Below are positions 36,706 through 49,110 of a stretch of 64,000 nt of DNA, one piece after another; position 1 is the first letter of the stretch; each line of letters starts with the position of its first letter. A model generated the notes under the pieces. It saw only the letters and a program-made list of their open reading frames with translations, did no database searches and was not told the DNA's origin. The DNA comes from Epiperipatus broadwayi (taxonomy: Eukaryota > Onychophora > Udeonychophora > Euonychophora > Peripatidae). The DNA is taken from NCBI GenBank assembly GCA_028023455.1, contig JAQFVV010006231.1, positions 6,152,036 through 6,216,035 on the forward strand, given 5' to 3'. Both the position numbers and the translations under genes were made by a program.

Positions 36706-37886
36706 ATTTTGAAAAATATGTTAAACAGATAAACTTAAAATGCTTCATTATTTTTAATTGATCATCGGCTCAATATATTCATATATTAACTAAATCAAAA
36801 AGGGCTTGCTTATTTTTTGCAATGTCATTTTTATTAATAATTGACTATCATGTATTCAAATAAAACATGTTTAGAACAAAATCAGTCTCTCTTATTTTAG
36901 TGCCTATTTAAAGCTTCAATAATCAACGATTATCAATAACATTGCGTTGATGCATGTTTTAAAAAATTGCAATAACATTTAATTTTATTCAAAATGAGTA
37001 GTTGTTTATTGATTCACTAGAATGAAAAAAAAAATATTTTATTAAAATAAAAAATAAAGTCAGATTTGAGAGAAAAATAATTTATAAAAATTAAAAAACA
37101 CATTTAGAACAGTTAATTAGTAAAGAAGTTTAATTTTAATAAAGCAATCTATTTTAATAAAGACAGCTATCACTTAGTGCAGTTTTCACATTTGAAGTTT
37201 TTGAATAATGATCAATAGTTTTTTTTTATTTTTTAGTGAAAAACAAAAGCTTAAAGATTATTAAATTGTGTTTAATGCCATGTGATATTTCATGCAAAAG
37301 AATGAAAAATATCCATCTGCTCTTCCTGTAAATATATTCAACTATTAAATACATTTGTTGCAGCAAATCATTAAATAACTTTTTAATTATTGTTATGAAA
37401 TATTTTGATTAGTCCAGATGATCATCATCGATCTGTTTAGATCAACCAAAATGTTTTACGAATTATAAAAAGCATATAAGTGAAATAATTTTTATTTGAT
37501 GATTTATAATATTTATAAAAGAACTAAAAGACATGAAGCAATATTAAAATATTTTGATAAGTAACAATGGTGTTTTGTTTTTTAAAAATTACTCTTACCC
37601 AAGAGGCATTCTTTGGTGAGATTGTAGATCTAGTTCTTAGGAAGATTCTTTGCTACAGACTGTAGTAGTCAAGAGGATACTTGAGCAATGATTTCTAGAG
37701 AGGATTGTACTGTCTTTCAAGAAAAGTATTTTAAAAAATTTCAATGAGTGTTAGAGATCATAAGAAAAATAAGAAATTCTTCATTCAACAAAGGATAGTC
37801 CATGCTGTAAAAAAAAATCAAAAAATGAAAACTATCATATTATGAGGTTTTTTTTCTTCAATATAATATGATAATAAAACTTAGTT
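36706..37886. other. No gene
   Basis: AT-rich intronic DNA. A slightly GC-richer stretch at 37590-37750 is unassigned. No RNA gene or coding frame is recognised. Confidence 0.35.
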
Positions 37887-38248
37887 GATCATCTGCTTTT
37901 CAAACTAGGTGGAAAACTTTTCATTTCTTTTTTATGCTGCTTATAGAATGGAAGTCAGGAAAATTTTCATTCTTACCTAAGTTGATATAATGCAATTTCA
38001 GAGTAAAGCTTCAAAGTGCACCACCTTGAATTTCCCATTGATATAGCTTATTATGAAGCTATAAAAATGCCTTAATAGTTAACATTACTTTGCTGCCAAT
38101 CTAAGAACTGATTGTGGATGTTAAGATATGCTGCACTTATTTGCACAAAAAACCTGCCATTCAATTGTTTTCAGAAGAAATAATATGCAATAAAATGGAT
38201 TAATACTTTCTATATATAGATTTGATTCCTCAGTCATAAATATATAAA
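37887..38248 (+). repeat. 360-bp direct duplication, copy A
   Basis: The segment from ATCATCTGCTTTTCAAACTA to TTTGATTCCTC(A/T)GTCATAAA recurs at 38486-38844 in the same orientation, at about 85% identity by eye, with small indels. The copies are separated by about 240 bp of unrelated sequence. No coding frame is conserved. It may be an interspersed repeat inserted twice or an old segmental duplication. Confidence 0.88.
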
Positions 38249-38485
38249 AATTGTAACTTTCATGACATTTTGGAAAGGTAATCATTTTTTATTATGTTCT
38301 TTTAAAATGTTATAAAAGTCATGTGTGTAAAATAAATTTTTAATAAGTTGAAAAAAATAATTATTATTAAATGACATTCTTATTTCTTTGGTTATTGAAA
38401 TTATAAGTGAAAATAAGATTGAGTAATTTAAAATACCACATTGCTAAGGAAATCAATTACAAAATGAATGAAGAAAAGAACTCTT

Positions 38486-38844
38486 AGATCGTCTGCTTTT
38501 CAAACTAGATGGAAAAAAATCTATTTCTGCTTTGCGCTGCTTATAGAATGGAAGCCAGGAAAAAATTAATTTTTACCTATGTTGATATAATGTAATTACA
38601 GGGTAAAGTTTCAAAGTGCTCCACCCTGAACTTTCCATTGATATAGCTTATTATGGATATATATAAAAAATGCCTTAATAGTTAACAAGACTTTGCTGCT
38701 AATCTAGGAACTGATTGTGAATGTTAAGATATACTACACTTAATTGCACGAGGAAACCTACCTTTCAATTAATTGTTTTCAGAAAAAATAACCTACAATA
38801 AATGGATTAATACTTTCTATAGATTTGATTCCTCTGTCATAAAG
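38486..38844 (+). repeat. 360-bp direct duplication, copy B
   Basis: Second copy of 37887-38248. The shared landmarks are GCTGCTTATAGAATGGAAG, TTGATATAATG, CCATTGATATAGCTTATTAT and AATGCCTTAATAGTTAAC. Confidence 0.88.
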
Positions 38845-39037
38845 AGCCACTTTTTAAAGGAAACGTAATGGATAAAACATTGATAAATTGAAAATATTAA
38901 ATGATCTTTATGGTCATATATCTTGATTTAAAATGATTTCATTGGGAAAGAAAGTTAATCTCAACAGAAATTAAAATAAGTAATTGAAAAAAACTTGTAC
39001 AATAAGTTTTAACAGTAGCAAACTCTCATACATTAGT

Positions 39038-39140
39038 GCCACCCAGTGCAAACCATAGTAATCAATAGAAAGGGAAAGTTTGTGCATAAAATCTTCAATC
39101 TAATGCCTACACATCCAATATCCCCAGACTAGTTTTTAGC
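39038..39140 (+). repeat. Short repeat flanking the CR1-like LINE (left)
   Basis: About 105 bp (CACCCAGTGCAA...TAGTAATCAAT...GGAAAGTTTGTGCATAAA...ATATCCCCAGACTAGTTT) recurs at 44057-44160 in the same orientation. The two copies bracket the LINE region. They are too diverged to be a simple target duplication and may be members of an interspersed repeat. Confidence 0.8.
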
Positions 39141-39256
39141 CTGGAGATTTTATCAGTGAGGAGTTGTGGATCCAAGAGCACTACACCTAGATCTAAGGAT
39201 CTAATGCAATCCTCCAATAGCCACCTTTTATCTATTTAGTTAACTATAAAGCTAAT

Positions 39257-39432
39257 AGCTCAAAATGAAAACACCTTATAATGTTTTCAATTCAAGCTCA
39301 TTTACTTATATAGTCATATAGATTTGAAACCAATTCAGTAACTAGGAACTCAAGATGAAAACTCCTTAATGTTTTAATACAATCTCAATTACTTTTATAG
39401 TCATGTAGATCTGAACTCAATTTAATATCTGA
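39257..39432 (+). repeat. Two-unit tandem repeat (about 88 bp)
   Basis: Two adjacent diverged copies share AGCTCAAAATGAAAAC/AACTCAAGATGAAAAC, TTACTT.TATAGTCAT.TAGAT and a closing ATTCAGTAACT/ATTTAATATCT. No coding content. Confidence 0.7.
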
Positions 39433-39899
39433 TACCACAGGCCCCATCATCCCATAGGCAGGAATAATATAAAACCAATAAAATATCATATGATCACCAC
39501 CTCCTATGCTTACACAAGTGGTTATTAACAGTATGTTATGCACTATGACTTCTCCTTTATTGAAGTCAGGAATCTCTCAGTGACTATGCCCAGAGAAATC
39601 TGTTAGCTATCTTACCTTCCCTTTCCATTCCTCATTCTAAATTTTTCCCATATTTTCTATTCTGCTATCTCCCATTTCCACATCATTATTTTTGATCACT
39701 CTATGGCCTTTATATCTATATCCCCTTATCTTTTTTTTTAAACCCAGCATAAAAACCAAGAACACACTTTCTAATTACTTTGTTTATATTTATTCTTCCA
39801 CAACTTCTGTTACTTATTTCTTTTCTACTTATAAGCATTTACATTCAATTAGCAAATGCCTAATATTTTTATGCCTTGCTTACATAGACTAAATCATCA

Positions 39900-42800
39900 C
39901 ATTTCTCCATTTATGTGTATAGTCCCTTGTTGTTAATGATCCTGTTCAAGCCTTAAATAGTACACTACTTTCCTTGCTATTATCATTAATTAACCCACAG
40001 CCAATATTATATTTCCTTCTATATATATTTAACATGTTTTTATACTCCATACTAATTTTCCATCTCTCCAATTTCCTATTTTTGTTAATGCATTTATTCT
40101 TCTATCCCATTCCTTAACATATAACATTTTACAATCATCCTAACACAATCATTCCATTTTTTGTACAAGTATACTGTAATAAAGTCTCTATCCAAATCTT
40201 CTGCATGCTGTACTACCTTTCTTGTCAATCTTGTTGTTTGTCCTTTATTTTGACTCTCTTACTATCCATAAATTGCAGTATAGTGAACATTTTCATTTTA
40301 CTTTTTGCATCTCTCATATAAAAATTTATCCATCCCCTTTCTCTTTCAATTGTCTCCTTTGCCATCCACACATCTGCATCTAATTCATGACTTCCCACTT
40401 TTCTTTGTATTTTTTCTAAGTAATCTAATATGTTTATAACATGTAAAACATTGAAGCCATAAATTAACTCTGCTACTGTCGCTCCTTTACATACAATTCT
40501 TGATATATCATATTTATTATATGAAAATACTGTTAATTTCTTTATCAGTTCCTTTCTTTTCTTTGCTTCATTTATCAATTTTTTTCTCCCATTCATCCAT
40601 ACAATTCTCTGATTACTTAAAACAATTTTCAAATAGTTATACCTATCCACCACATTTAACTTTATATCCCCAATACAAATTCATCCTATTCTCTTTTCCC
40701 AGAATTTATCATCATTATTTTTTATTTTTCACTAAATTTAATCCCTATCTCTTTATTCATTCTCGCACATATCTTCATCATAACTTCCATATCTTTCCTT
40801 CTTTCTGTGCATAAGAAGATATCATCAGCAAAAAAGGATCTGATAATGTATACATTCTCTGGCCATCTATTAATGGTATTTCTACCCTTCTTTTTAGTCT
40901 TTCTATTGCTCTTTCTATTTCTCTCAAAATTAACAAAAATAAAATAGGTGACATAGGACATCCTTGCCTTAATTCCACTCCTTTTTTAACTCTAGCTGAT
41001 TCTATATTTCTAATTGATATGTTTAGTAATTATTTTCATACAATTTCTTAAAAAGATCCACTAAAGCTTCATTCATTCACAAATTTACTAAACTTACCCA
41101 TAATCTATTTATATTTACTTTATCATATATATTCCTACTCTATAAGTTATGTGATTACAAATAAATTATCTCCTAAATGCCTATCAGTTCTAAAACCTTC
41201 TTACATTTCTCCCACTATATTATTTTCTTCCTTCCAGTTTACCATCCTTCCCACCACCACTATTGGTCTGTAATTGTTTATCTTTCTATGGAAATTCTGT
41301 TTTCTGTGTCATCTTATTAAAACATGATAATAGATTTAATTTTGCCCTATTTCCAAAATTTATCATCATCTCTTCTGCCCATCTATCTAAAGCTCTTACC
41401 TTTTCACCTTTCAACTTTTTCCTTGCCTTATTCATTTTGTGCAAAACTAATATTTTCATTACTATGTGCTTTTATGTTTGTTATCACTCTATCCTTCACA
41501 TTTAACATCTTTTCTATATCCATTACATTTATTTAAGATTGTCTCTTAATTCTTCTTTAGAACTACACTCATTTTACTCATCATTTAGTAATATTATTTC
41601 TCTCTCACCTACATTCCTGTTTTTAATATACATTTTAATTTTTTTACTCCCATCTTGTCCACTTTTATTAATATCCTCCAATAATTTACTATTTAATTTT
41701 ATTTTCTCTATATAATTATCTATTTTACCTTTTTTAAAAATAGTTTTCCTATTTAATAGTAGCATCTTTTTTATTTCATTGTTTTAATAGCACATTTATA
41801 TTCTCTGCATGATTTTTTTCTCTCTTTTACACTTTTACTAATTCTCACTTTTCTATTACTTTTATTCTTCTGAATGTTCTCACCTAAAATCTTATTTGCC
41901 ACTTTTTCTACTTCACCACACCAGTCCTTATATTCATCCCCAATAAACTCTTGCATGATTTCTTCTACTTTTATTTTATATTCTTCTAACTTATTCTTAT
42001 CATTCATTTTCCAATCAGCTCTTTCATTATTTATACTACTTTTATTATTGTTTTCCATTACATTACTAACCATTTCTATTATAAAAGAAATTAGGATCAC
42101 TTATACATACTCTCTTCATTATCAAACAATTTAATTTTGTGTACTTTATTCATTTCCTCTTTCTCTACTAATATATCATCTATTGTGTGAAATATATTAT
42201 TTCTAGACTGTGTGTATTGCCCCTCATAAATATTTGATAAATTTCCAATGCTCAAATTCACTCTCTGATAAAAAAATTTTCAAAAGCATCAATTTCTTCA
42301 ATATGCCCTTTCATATTCCCTATAACCATTATTTTCTTCTCCTTTTTTTTAAACTCTGTATATTCTTAACTAGGCATTCACATATGCTACTATTTCACTC
42401 CATTATAGTTTGAGTATCACCAGTGGTTATATAAACTATAGCCACTATCTATTCTTGTCTTCCTAATCTTATCTCAAATCACAACTGTTCTTGACACTTT
42501 ATAGTATTTGAATATTTTTTATATAACTCCTATACCACCATCCTTTTTTCTTTTTTTTTTTATATTTACTTCCTTTTTTTGCTAAGTGCAATCCATCTTT
42601 ACTATATAACTCCCTCTGATTAATAAAAAAAACCCACACATACACAAACAAAACATTATTTCTTTCACATAATTTTTCAGTCTCTCATTTATAGAACATG
42701 TCCTATCTAACATATGCCTATTGTCAAATCTTGGTAGTAATCCAATTACTCCTACTCTTTTTTAGACTTATTCAAATTACTAATCAATTCTTTGTACTCA

Positions 42801-43560
42801 TCCATTACTCTCTCCAATGGCTCTGACAAATTATTTGTCCCTACCATAACATAAACTCTTGATTCTTTACCTTATCTGAAACATCCCTAATTCTAGTTTT
42901 AGGCTAACATACTCTTACATATCTATTTCCATTTTCCCTTGCAATTACATCTCCACATCCTCTAATTAGCAAATCCCCTATCAACTCATAGTTCACTTTT
43001 CCTACTTCATTCGTAACATTCTTTTCCACTTTCTGGATTTCCTTATCTACTTCTTCCTTATTGTTTCTATTCATTAATTTCTTGATTGCTCATACTTCAT
43101 GTTTAATGCTTTTAATTTTATTTTTACATCCTTTACATCTTCCTCTATCTTTTTTATTCTTTGCCTAACTATCTCCATTGCACTACTTATTTTGTCATCC
43201 ATATCTCTTGTCATTCCACTAAATATATACTCCATTCTATCATGTTTATCTATATTTTCTTCCATTTATCCTTTCTCTTTAAATTATCTATACTTTTTTT
43301 TTTTAATTATCTATACTTAAAAACCAATTTTCACCTCTTATCACATTTATACATGATCTACACAACCATATATCTTTTACATTCTTCTTAGTTTTAGTCT
43401 TATTTAAGAATTTCAAATGGAAAACCTTATGATATACTGTATACTCTACCAAAGCATGCCTAATTTCCTTCTGATCATCATACATACATTATGGGATACA
43501 AATGCAATCCATATTTCCTTATTTTTCAATTCCCCTACTCTATATTTAAATTTATGATTT
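39900..43560 (-). pseudogene. CR1-like LINE with PHD- and esterase-like ORF1 domains
   Basis: The minus strand reads, in broken frames, a LINE of the CR1-like type. ORF1 begins with a PHD-finger-like part (C-x-C near 43520, HKVFHLK and IWLCRSC near 43370). A coiled coil follows (43074-43265). Then comes an SGNH/GDSL esterase: GDLL at about 42970-42985 in place of GDSL, GTNN at about 42835-42845, LLPR(F/Y)D and the catalytic DGLH at about 42580-42592. ORF2 has faint endonuclease traces (41.7-42.5 kb), an inter-domain segment (41771-42100), RT blocks RQGCPMSPILFL (about 40935-40970) and FADD (40815-40829), and a C-terminal region (40225-40653). PHD and esterase domains are known in ORF1 of CR1-like LINEs. 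The expected Ser nucleophile is missing, and many frameshifts make this copy inactive. Confidence 0.85.
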
Positions 43561-43799
43561 TTCTACTATTCTTCAAAAAGGGCAAAAAAACTTTTTAAAA
43601 AAATTGTGATCGTGAATGACATGTTCCTCTGAACTTACACCTCAAATATTACCCTCTTTCTCAAATAAATCACTCTCTTACTTATCTCTGGAAAAAAAAT
43701 TCAATAGCAAATCTAAAATCCAACTAATCTTCCATATGTCTTAATTTTAAAACCTCCATGCTGTAAACACCCACACAAAAATATTTTTTTCTTTTATAT

Positions 43800-43910
43800 T
43801 TAAAATATATTTACTAAGGCTTTAACCTCAAGAATAGGTGTGTAAAAATGCGATATTAGGGACCTCTACAGGTCTTAACCACAAGCTTACACCTTGGAAG
43901 AAAAGAGGGG
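43800..43910. repeat. Half-copy of the MITE family seen at 52.1 kb
   Basis: ATATTTACTAAGGCTTTAACC...GACCTCTACAGGTCTTAACC resembles the left arm and loop of 52101-52225 (ATATTTATTAAGGCTAAAATC...GAGGTCTCTAC). The right arm is missing or diverged. Confidence 0.5.
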
Positions 43911-44056
43911 AACCCTTCTTTACTTCAACCTACTTTCTATTTAAATAGGTGACGCTGAAGCGGTTAGATCTATGAGTGTGAAGCTATTCAATACTTCAAT
44001 GATTAAATCCACGTTTCTTATTACATATTAACACTCGTGAAATTCCAGACAGTACG

Positions 44057-44160
44057 GTCACCCAATGCAAGGCTTAGTAATCAATGGATACAGGAAAGTT
44101 TGTGCATAAAGTCCCCAACTAGTGCCTATTCATCTTAATATCCCCAAACTAGTTTCTTGC
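44057..44160 (+). repeat. Short repeat flanking the CR1-like LINE (right)
   Basis: Partner of 39038-39140. Shared blocks: CACCCA(A/G)TGCAA, TAGTAATCAAT, GGAAAGTTTGTGCATAAA and ATATCCCCA(A/G)ACTAGTTT. Confidence 0.8.
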
Positions 44161-45108
44161 TTATGGTTTTAACTTTTATGAATTATTCTAAATAAATTTT
44201 CTGTCATGCATGTTCTTTATATTAGTACATTGATATAAATATAAAATGTTATATTATTTTATAATTAAAATTATTGCTATAATTAATAATCTTACTTTTT
44301 ATATGTTTCTCATTTAAATTCCAGGAAGTCTATTTTATTTTGTCCTAGAATAATATCTTAAATATAGAAAGAATAATGATCAGAAAATGTTTCTGGAATT
44401 GCATAAAGACTTGTCATTGATGTGTATCAAGTCTGGTCATTATCCATGACTATTATTAAGGAAATTGTATAATCACTCCACTATGTACATAGTCACCCAT
44501 TTGGTAGTCATACTCCCCTAAACTGAATCAATTCAGGAACATTTTTATTTTATTTTGATCAATTGCCATTTTTATTATTAGTCAAATTGTACTTAGGTGG
44601 TTTACACTATATATTAATTATTATCAGAGTTAATTAGTAAACTATGTTGAAAATAGTATAACTGATTAATATTTTGGAGACAACCTTAATTAAATATTGT
44701 ATTGCATAATTTTATTTAAAATTATAATAAATATAATTATAGGCTTTTTCAATTTTTTTGATCCATACATCCCTTATCTTCACCATATCACAACCATCCA
44801 TCAGCACTAACTTGGACCACCCTCTTGGAAATACCAAAGGGAAAAAAAAGCCTTGAAAATAATTATGGATTCTTTGTCTTTTTATTATCAGTTATTGTTT
44901 AATATAGAAATTATTATAATTTTATAAGTAATGAAATGTTTAAAAGAGTGTTTAAAAATAATTAAAATTTTGGTCATTTTAAATAATATTTATTCTTTAT
45001 GTTTTCTGCTACTTTGCAATTCAGCAATGAGTTTTTTTGAAAATTCTACTGATTATTTGATAATATATAATAAAATTATTTCATTTCCAAATGCTTTATA
45101 TATATATA
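44161..45108. other. No gene
   Basis: AT-rich intronic DNA. The short frame at 44931-45113 has no recognisable family. Confidence 0.35.
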
Positions 45109-45236
45109 ATTAGATACCAACCAGTCACCACCTAAACATTCACAGTAAATATAGTAATCAATATTTCTCACTGCTGTCAAGGCAACCTTCTCACCTTTTT
45201 AATAGCAAGAATGGAAATCCATTCTTACTAATGGTC
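45109..45236 (+). repeat. Recent 128-bp direct duplication, copy A
   Basis: This copy matches 45469-45596 at a 360-bp offset with only three differences, all transitions (GCTGTC/GTTGTC, AAGGC/AAGAC, TCACC/TCATC). It is the most recent-looking duplication in the window outside the 4.5-kb hairpin. It starts ATTAGATACCAACCAGTC and ends ACTAATGGTC. Confidence 0.95.
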
Positions 45237-45468
45237 CATTGAATATATATGGACACTTAAAGATTGCAACTTGACTACAGAGTATGAAAAATTGTTACAA
45301 TGAAGTTTAAATAAACCTCTTTAAACATGAAATAAACACGTCACTATAATGCAGGCTAATAAATAGTCATCTATAACATTACTTAATGCAATACTTTTAA
45401 ATTGCCCATGTATTATTTAGAAATAATAAGCAAAATAGTACCTAAAGCTAATCTGGGATAATGAGGTA

Positions 45469-45596
45469 ATTAGATACCAACCAGTCACCACCTAAACATT
45501 CACAGTAAATATAGTAATCAATATTTCTCACTGTTGTCAAGACAACCTTCTCATCTTTTTAATAGCAAGAATGGAAATCCATTCTTACTAATGGTC
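45469..45596 (+). repeat. Recent 128-bp direct duplication, copy B
   Basis: Second copy of 45109-45236, running directly into a TA microsatellite. A tandem duplication of a 360-bp unit followed by truncation would explain the exact offset, as would two insertions of one short element. Confidence 0.95.
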
Positions 45597-47282
45597 ATAT
45601 ATATATATATATTAAGACACAGCAAAACAAATGTTTAATGAATTAACAAAGTTGGGGGCAGAGATAATTGATCTTTGAATATGGATTCAAGAATTACTAT
45701 TTTTCTTAGATTATATATAAATACAAAGACATTCATGGAGCAAAGACAGACATATACTTATCATGCTTATTATGACCTGGAGGTTAAAACCAAGTCAAGG
45801 AAAATTATTTTCAATAAGTTTTCTCTCAGATAGCTGGCTCATAACCAACTTAGATAATTATCCCAAGATTGAATAATAATAGGGTAGTTAATTTTCTGTG
45901 ATTGAAAGAAAAACAAGGATAGAAACTGCTCAAGCTTCACCCCCAACAATTGGAAAATCTTGGTGAATAGTATTTTTTACTTTTGCTGTAGACTATTTAC
46001 TAAATAAAAAAAACATTTTTTATATTGCTATTATAAATTAATTAGTTTTTTTTTTAAAAAAACATTTAATGTATTCAGTAGTTTACACTGTCTCATAAGC
46101 AAGGAATGTTTTGAAGGCAATTGTTAGTGGGTATAGATTGAGATACTATTATTCTCATTCATTTCTAATAATATAATGTTAATATTGTCATGACAGATCT
46201 AGACACTATTTGAAATTCATCTCACACATTTTTATTATAATGGTCGATGTTGTACCATGAATTATGTTTATGACTATCAGCATTGAAGATTAATTTCTTT
46301 TGCTAATGTCAAACAATCTAGCAATTAAACAAGCTTTTCTAAGATCCTTTCTAAACAATAAGTGGAAATGAAGAAAAACACAACTAAAAAATCAAAAATA
46401 AATATGCTGAGCATACAAGATTTGAAAATGCAATTGATGACAAGAATAATTAGATTATAAATGATTATGTGTTATCATTGTTAAGTGGATATTAATAATT
46501 CATATAAAAGATTACATTTTTAAGACACTTTTAATGTAATAGATTGAAAGACTATATGTCTTCTGTTGAGAAGAGATAATAGACTTTTATTCTTGTAATT
46601 ATATGTTAAATATTATATAAACAATTTTAATTGAATATTCTCTACTGAGTTAGAAAAAAGAAATTTAAACAAAGAATATTGCCAATAAAGTTTTTTTTTT
46701 TTTTTCAAATATAAACCTAAATATCATGTTAAATCTATATATAAATAATGATTTGACTTGTATTTATATGCCTGATAATTTCTACTTGTGTTTAAAAAAT
46801 TCAAACTTTCTCAGTATATTTTAAAATATATTTAACTATTAATGATAACACACAGATTAGTGTTAAAAACAATGTTATAAGGGCATTCTTCATGCATAGT
46901 TGGTCTGATTATGACAGCTAGTTCAAGAATTTAAGGAATAACAAATTTACAGTGATGCTTTAATCAATTAGCTTTAAAATAAGTTCTAACTAACTAAAAT
47001 AAATGATTAGAATATCACTTTAAATTTAGTATTCATGAGTCTAAAGATTACTGGTTCAGTTTCCATGGTAGTTGTCATTGGTTAGACCATACAACCAGAG
47101 AAAAAAAGGAGAATATCTCTTGAAATGTTGCATTCCAAACTAACTAATCTATGTGTTATTACTAATAGTTGAATGTAATTATGAAAGTACATAAAGTTTG
47201 AATGTTAAAAAAAAAATTCAATAATGAAAATAGTTCAACATATAACTAGAACTAAAATGCCATAATCACAAATCTTCAGATA
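45597..47282. other. No gene
   Basis: AT-rich intronic DNA with a T-run at about 46690-46705 and a weak B-box-like GGTTCAGTTTCC near 47052 that could mark an old SINE. No coding or RNA gene is recognised. Confidence 0.35.
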
Positions 47283-47420
47283 AATACTCTGTATAGTTTG
47301 GTGCCATTGATAGAAAATCCAATTTGGAATTGGATGATCAATTCTAGCACTTGCTGGTCTGGTACTTAAACTTCTTACAAATTCCTGAGTAACAAATCTA
47401 TATACCTTTTTTTCAGATAA
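47283..47420 (+). repeat. tRNA-derived SINE, second member
   Basis: Colinear with 36165-36300: TTGGTGCCATTGATAGAAAA (A-box area), TTTGGAATTGGATGATC, GCTGGTCTGGTACTTAAAC and ACAAATTCCTGAGTAACAAA. Confidence 0.6.
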
Positions 47421-47652
47421 ACATTAATTATTTGCTCTCTTTTATTTAAGATGGCTAATACTTTTTGAATCATCCCATTTATGTTTGTAATTATATATAA
47501 AGAAGATTGATTTTTTTTGTGCCTCATATTCTTGAGAGTATTTGCTGAAGTCTAAAGAAAATTTCATAACTTTGTAAGAGAACTGATATTACCATAATTA
47601 AAATATAAATAGACATATATAATTATTTATAATAAAATTGTTTTTATGAAGA

Positions 47653-47765
47653 ACTAATGAGTAATGTTTTGTTGTTGTTGTTGTTGTTGTTTTTTTTTGA
47701 GACTGTTGGGAAAACTTGAAATGATCTACTTTAAAACTGTTTTACTTTTTACTTAATTATTGCTT
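47653..47765 (+). repeat. Inverted repeat around a LINE 3' end, left arm
   Basis: About 113 bp (AATGAGTAAT, a TTG microsatellite, CTGTTGGGAAAAC, ATGATCTA(C/T)TTTAAA, CTGTTTTACTTTTTACTTAAT) is matched in reverse complement by 48545-48660. The TTG run differs in length between arms. Confidence 0.88.
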
Positions 47766-48129
47766 ACTCTTATGTATCTAAATAAACAAAATAATTTTTA
47801 GAATGTGTGAAATACAATATTAAATTGTATAGAATAAATTTTGTGCATGAAGGTAGAGTAATCATGATGACAGAGAACAATGCTCAAACACAAATGCAAA
47901 TATCACTGCTAATATTTTGCCATTGTGTGTCTAATTTATTCACGTACCTCAATTTTAGAGGTGCATCATAAACTTTAATGGGTTTTCACATTATTAAGAT
48001 GAATAATGATCATTAAAAATTACTTTTGCAAACATTTTTAGTTTAAAAAGTATTTATGTATCAGACTTGTGTACATTTTTTTAAGGCCATGAATACTGAT
48101 AGATAGCTAATACACAAAGAAAATTTACA

Positions 48130-49110
48130 TGAATGTATTTAATTTATCATCATCACCGTCAATTATTTTCCAAAAAGATAAGTTCATCTTACAATATTTT
48201 CCAAACTTTTCTGTCTTTGCTCTACTTTTCAAATATTCCTAGCTATTGTTTTTTTTAAGATCATCAATCTTTCTTTTCCTGTCTCATTTTTTTATCCCAT
48301 CTGCACTCCCTTCCTGCATGTTTTTCATTATTCCTCTTCTTCTAAATGTACAATTTCTTTAAAAAAAATAGTTATTTTTCATTCACTATTTTCAACATTT
48401 CTGATTTCATCTTTTATTTTTATCTTTCTATTCTGTTTCAATTCTTTGTTTCTAAGGTCTACAATGTTTTCATAGTAATCCATGCTTATCCAAACAAAAT
48501 TTTCAACAAGCCTCTCTCTTAGATTTTTTAGGCACATTAAAATAAATAATGATTAAGTAAAAAGTAAAACAGCTTTAAAATAGATCATATCAGGTTTTCC
48601 CAACAGCCTCTAAAAAAAAAAATAACAAAACAACAACAACAAAATATTACTCATTGGATCATCTAATTGGCATATAATGATGATTTTAATTTATTCTTCT
48701 CTAACCCTTCAAATTCTTAGTTTAATTTCTCTATCATTGTTTTATAATTAGTGATCACATTACTCAAATATTTTAAAATGCTAACTTACTTTCTAACTTT
48801 ATGTCCAATTTTTATACTTAATCATTTCTTTTCTCTACTTTTTTTTAGGCTTATTAACATTATTTTTATCCCAAATTTTATAAATTTTTGTTATTTCTAC
48901 ATAATATTTTATTGATCTCATCCTCATTATCTGCAAGTACTGCCACATTATCATGAAATCTAATAAGTTAATCCTCTGCCATTTACAATACTAATTCTAT
49001 CCTGTCAACATAACATTCATTTAACAATTTATTTAAATATACATTAAATAAAACAGAAAATGGATGTCTCTGCCTTAATTCTTTATATATATCAACCACC
49101 TGCATCATTA
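48130..49110 (-). pseudogene. LINE RT C-terminal half, decayed
   Basis: The minus strand reads LRQRHPFSVLFNVYLNKLL (about 49020-49080), then FHDNVAVLADNEDEINKIL (about 48905-48960), where FADD is changed to FHDN. After an inserted short repeat it reads LRERLVENFVW (about 48500-48535) and TCRKGVQMG..NETGKERL (about 48270-48330). The order matches the RT thumb and C-terminal tail of a widespread invertebrate APE-type LINE. The 5' half is absent. The (ATG)-type tail is seen as TCATCATCA at 48148-48157. Confidence 0.78.
48545..48660 (-). repeat. Inverted repeat around a LINE 3' end, right arm
   Basis: Reverse-complement partner of 47653-47765. It sits inside the minus-strand LINE, between its RT part (48.67-49.11 kb) and its C-terminal part (48.13-48.54 kb). 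This copy is therefore an insertion into the LINE, and the pair is probably two copies of one short element. Confidence 0.88.

Noticed and set aside
40500-43391. Plus-strand ORFs rich in Phe, Ser, Leu and Tyr across 40.5-43.4 kb
   Set aside because: Antisense shadows of the minus-strand LINE; the minus frames carry the RT and esterase motifs.
13844-45596. A shared 360-bp satellite monomer, because repeats at 13.8/14.2 kb and 45.1/45.5 kb have nearly the same spacing
   Set aside because: The repeated sequences are unrelated and the intervening parts are not repeated; the similar spacing is coincidence.
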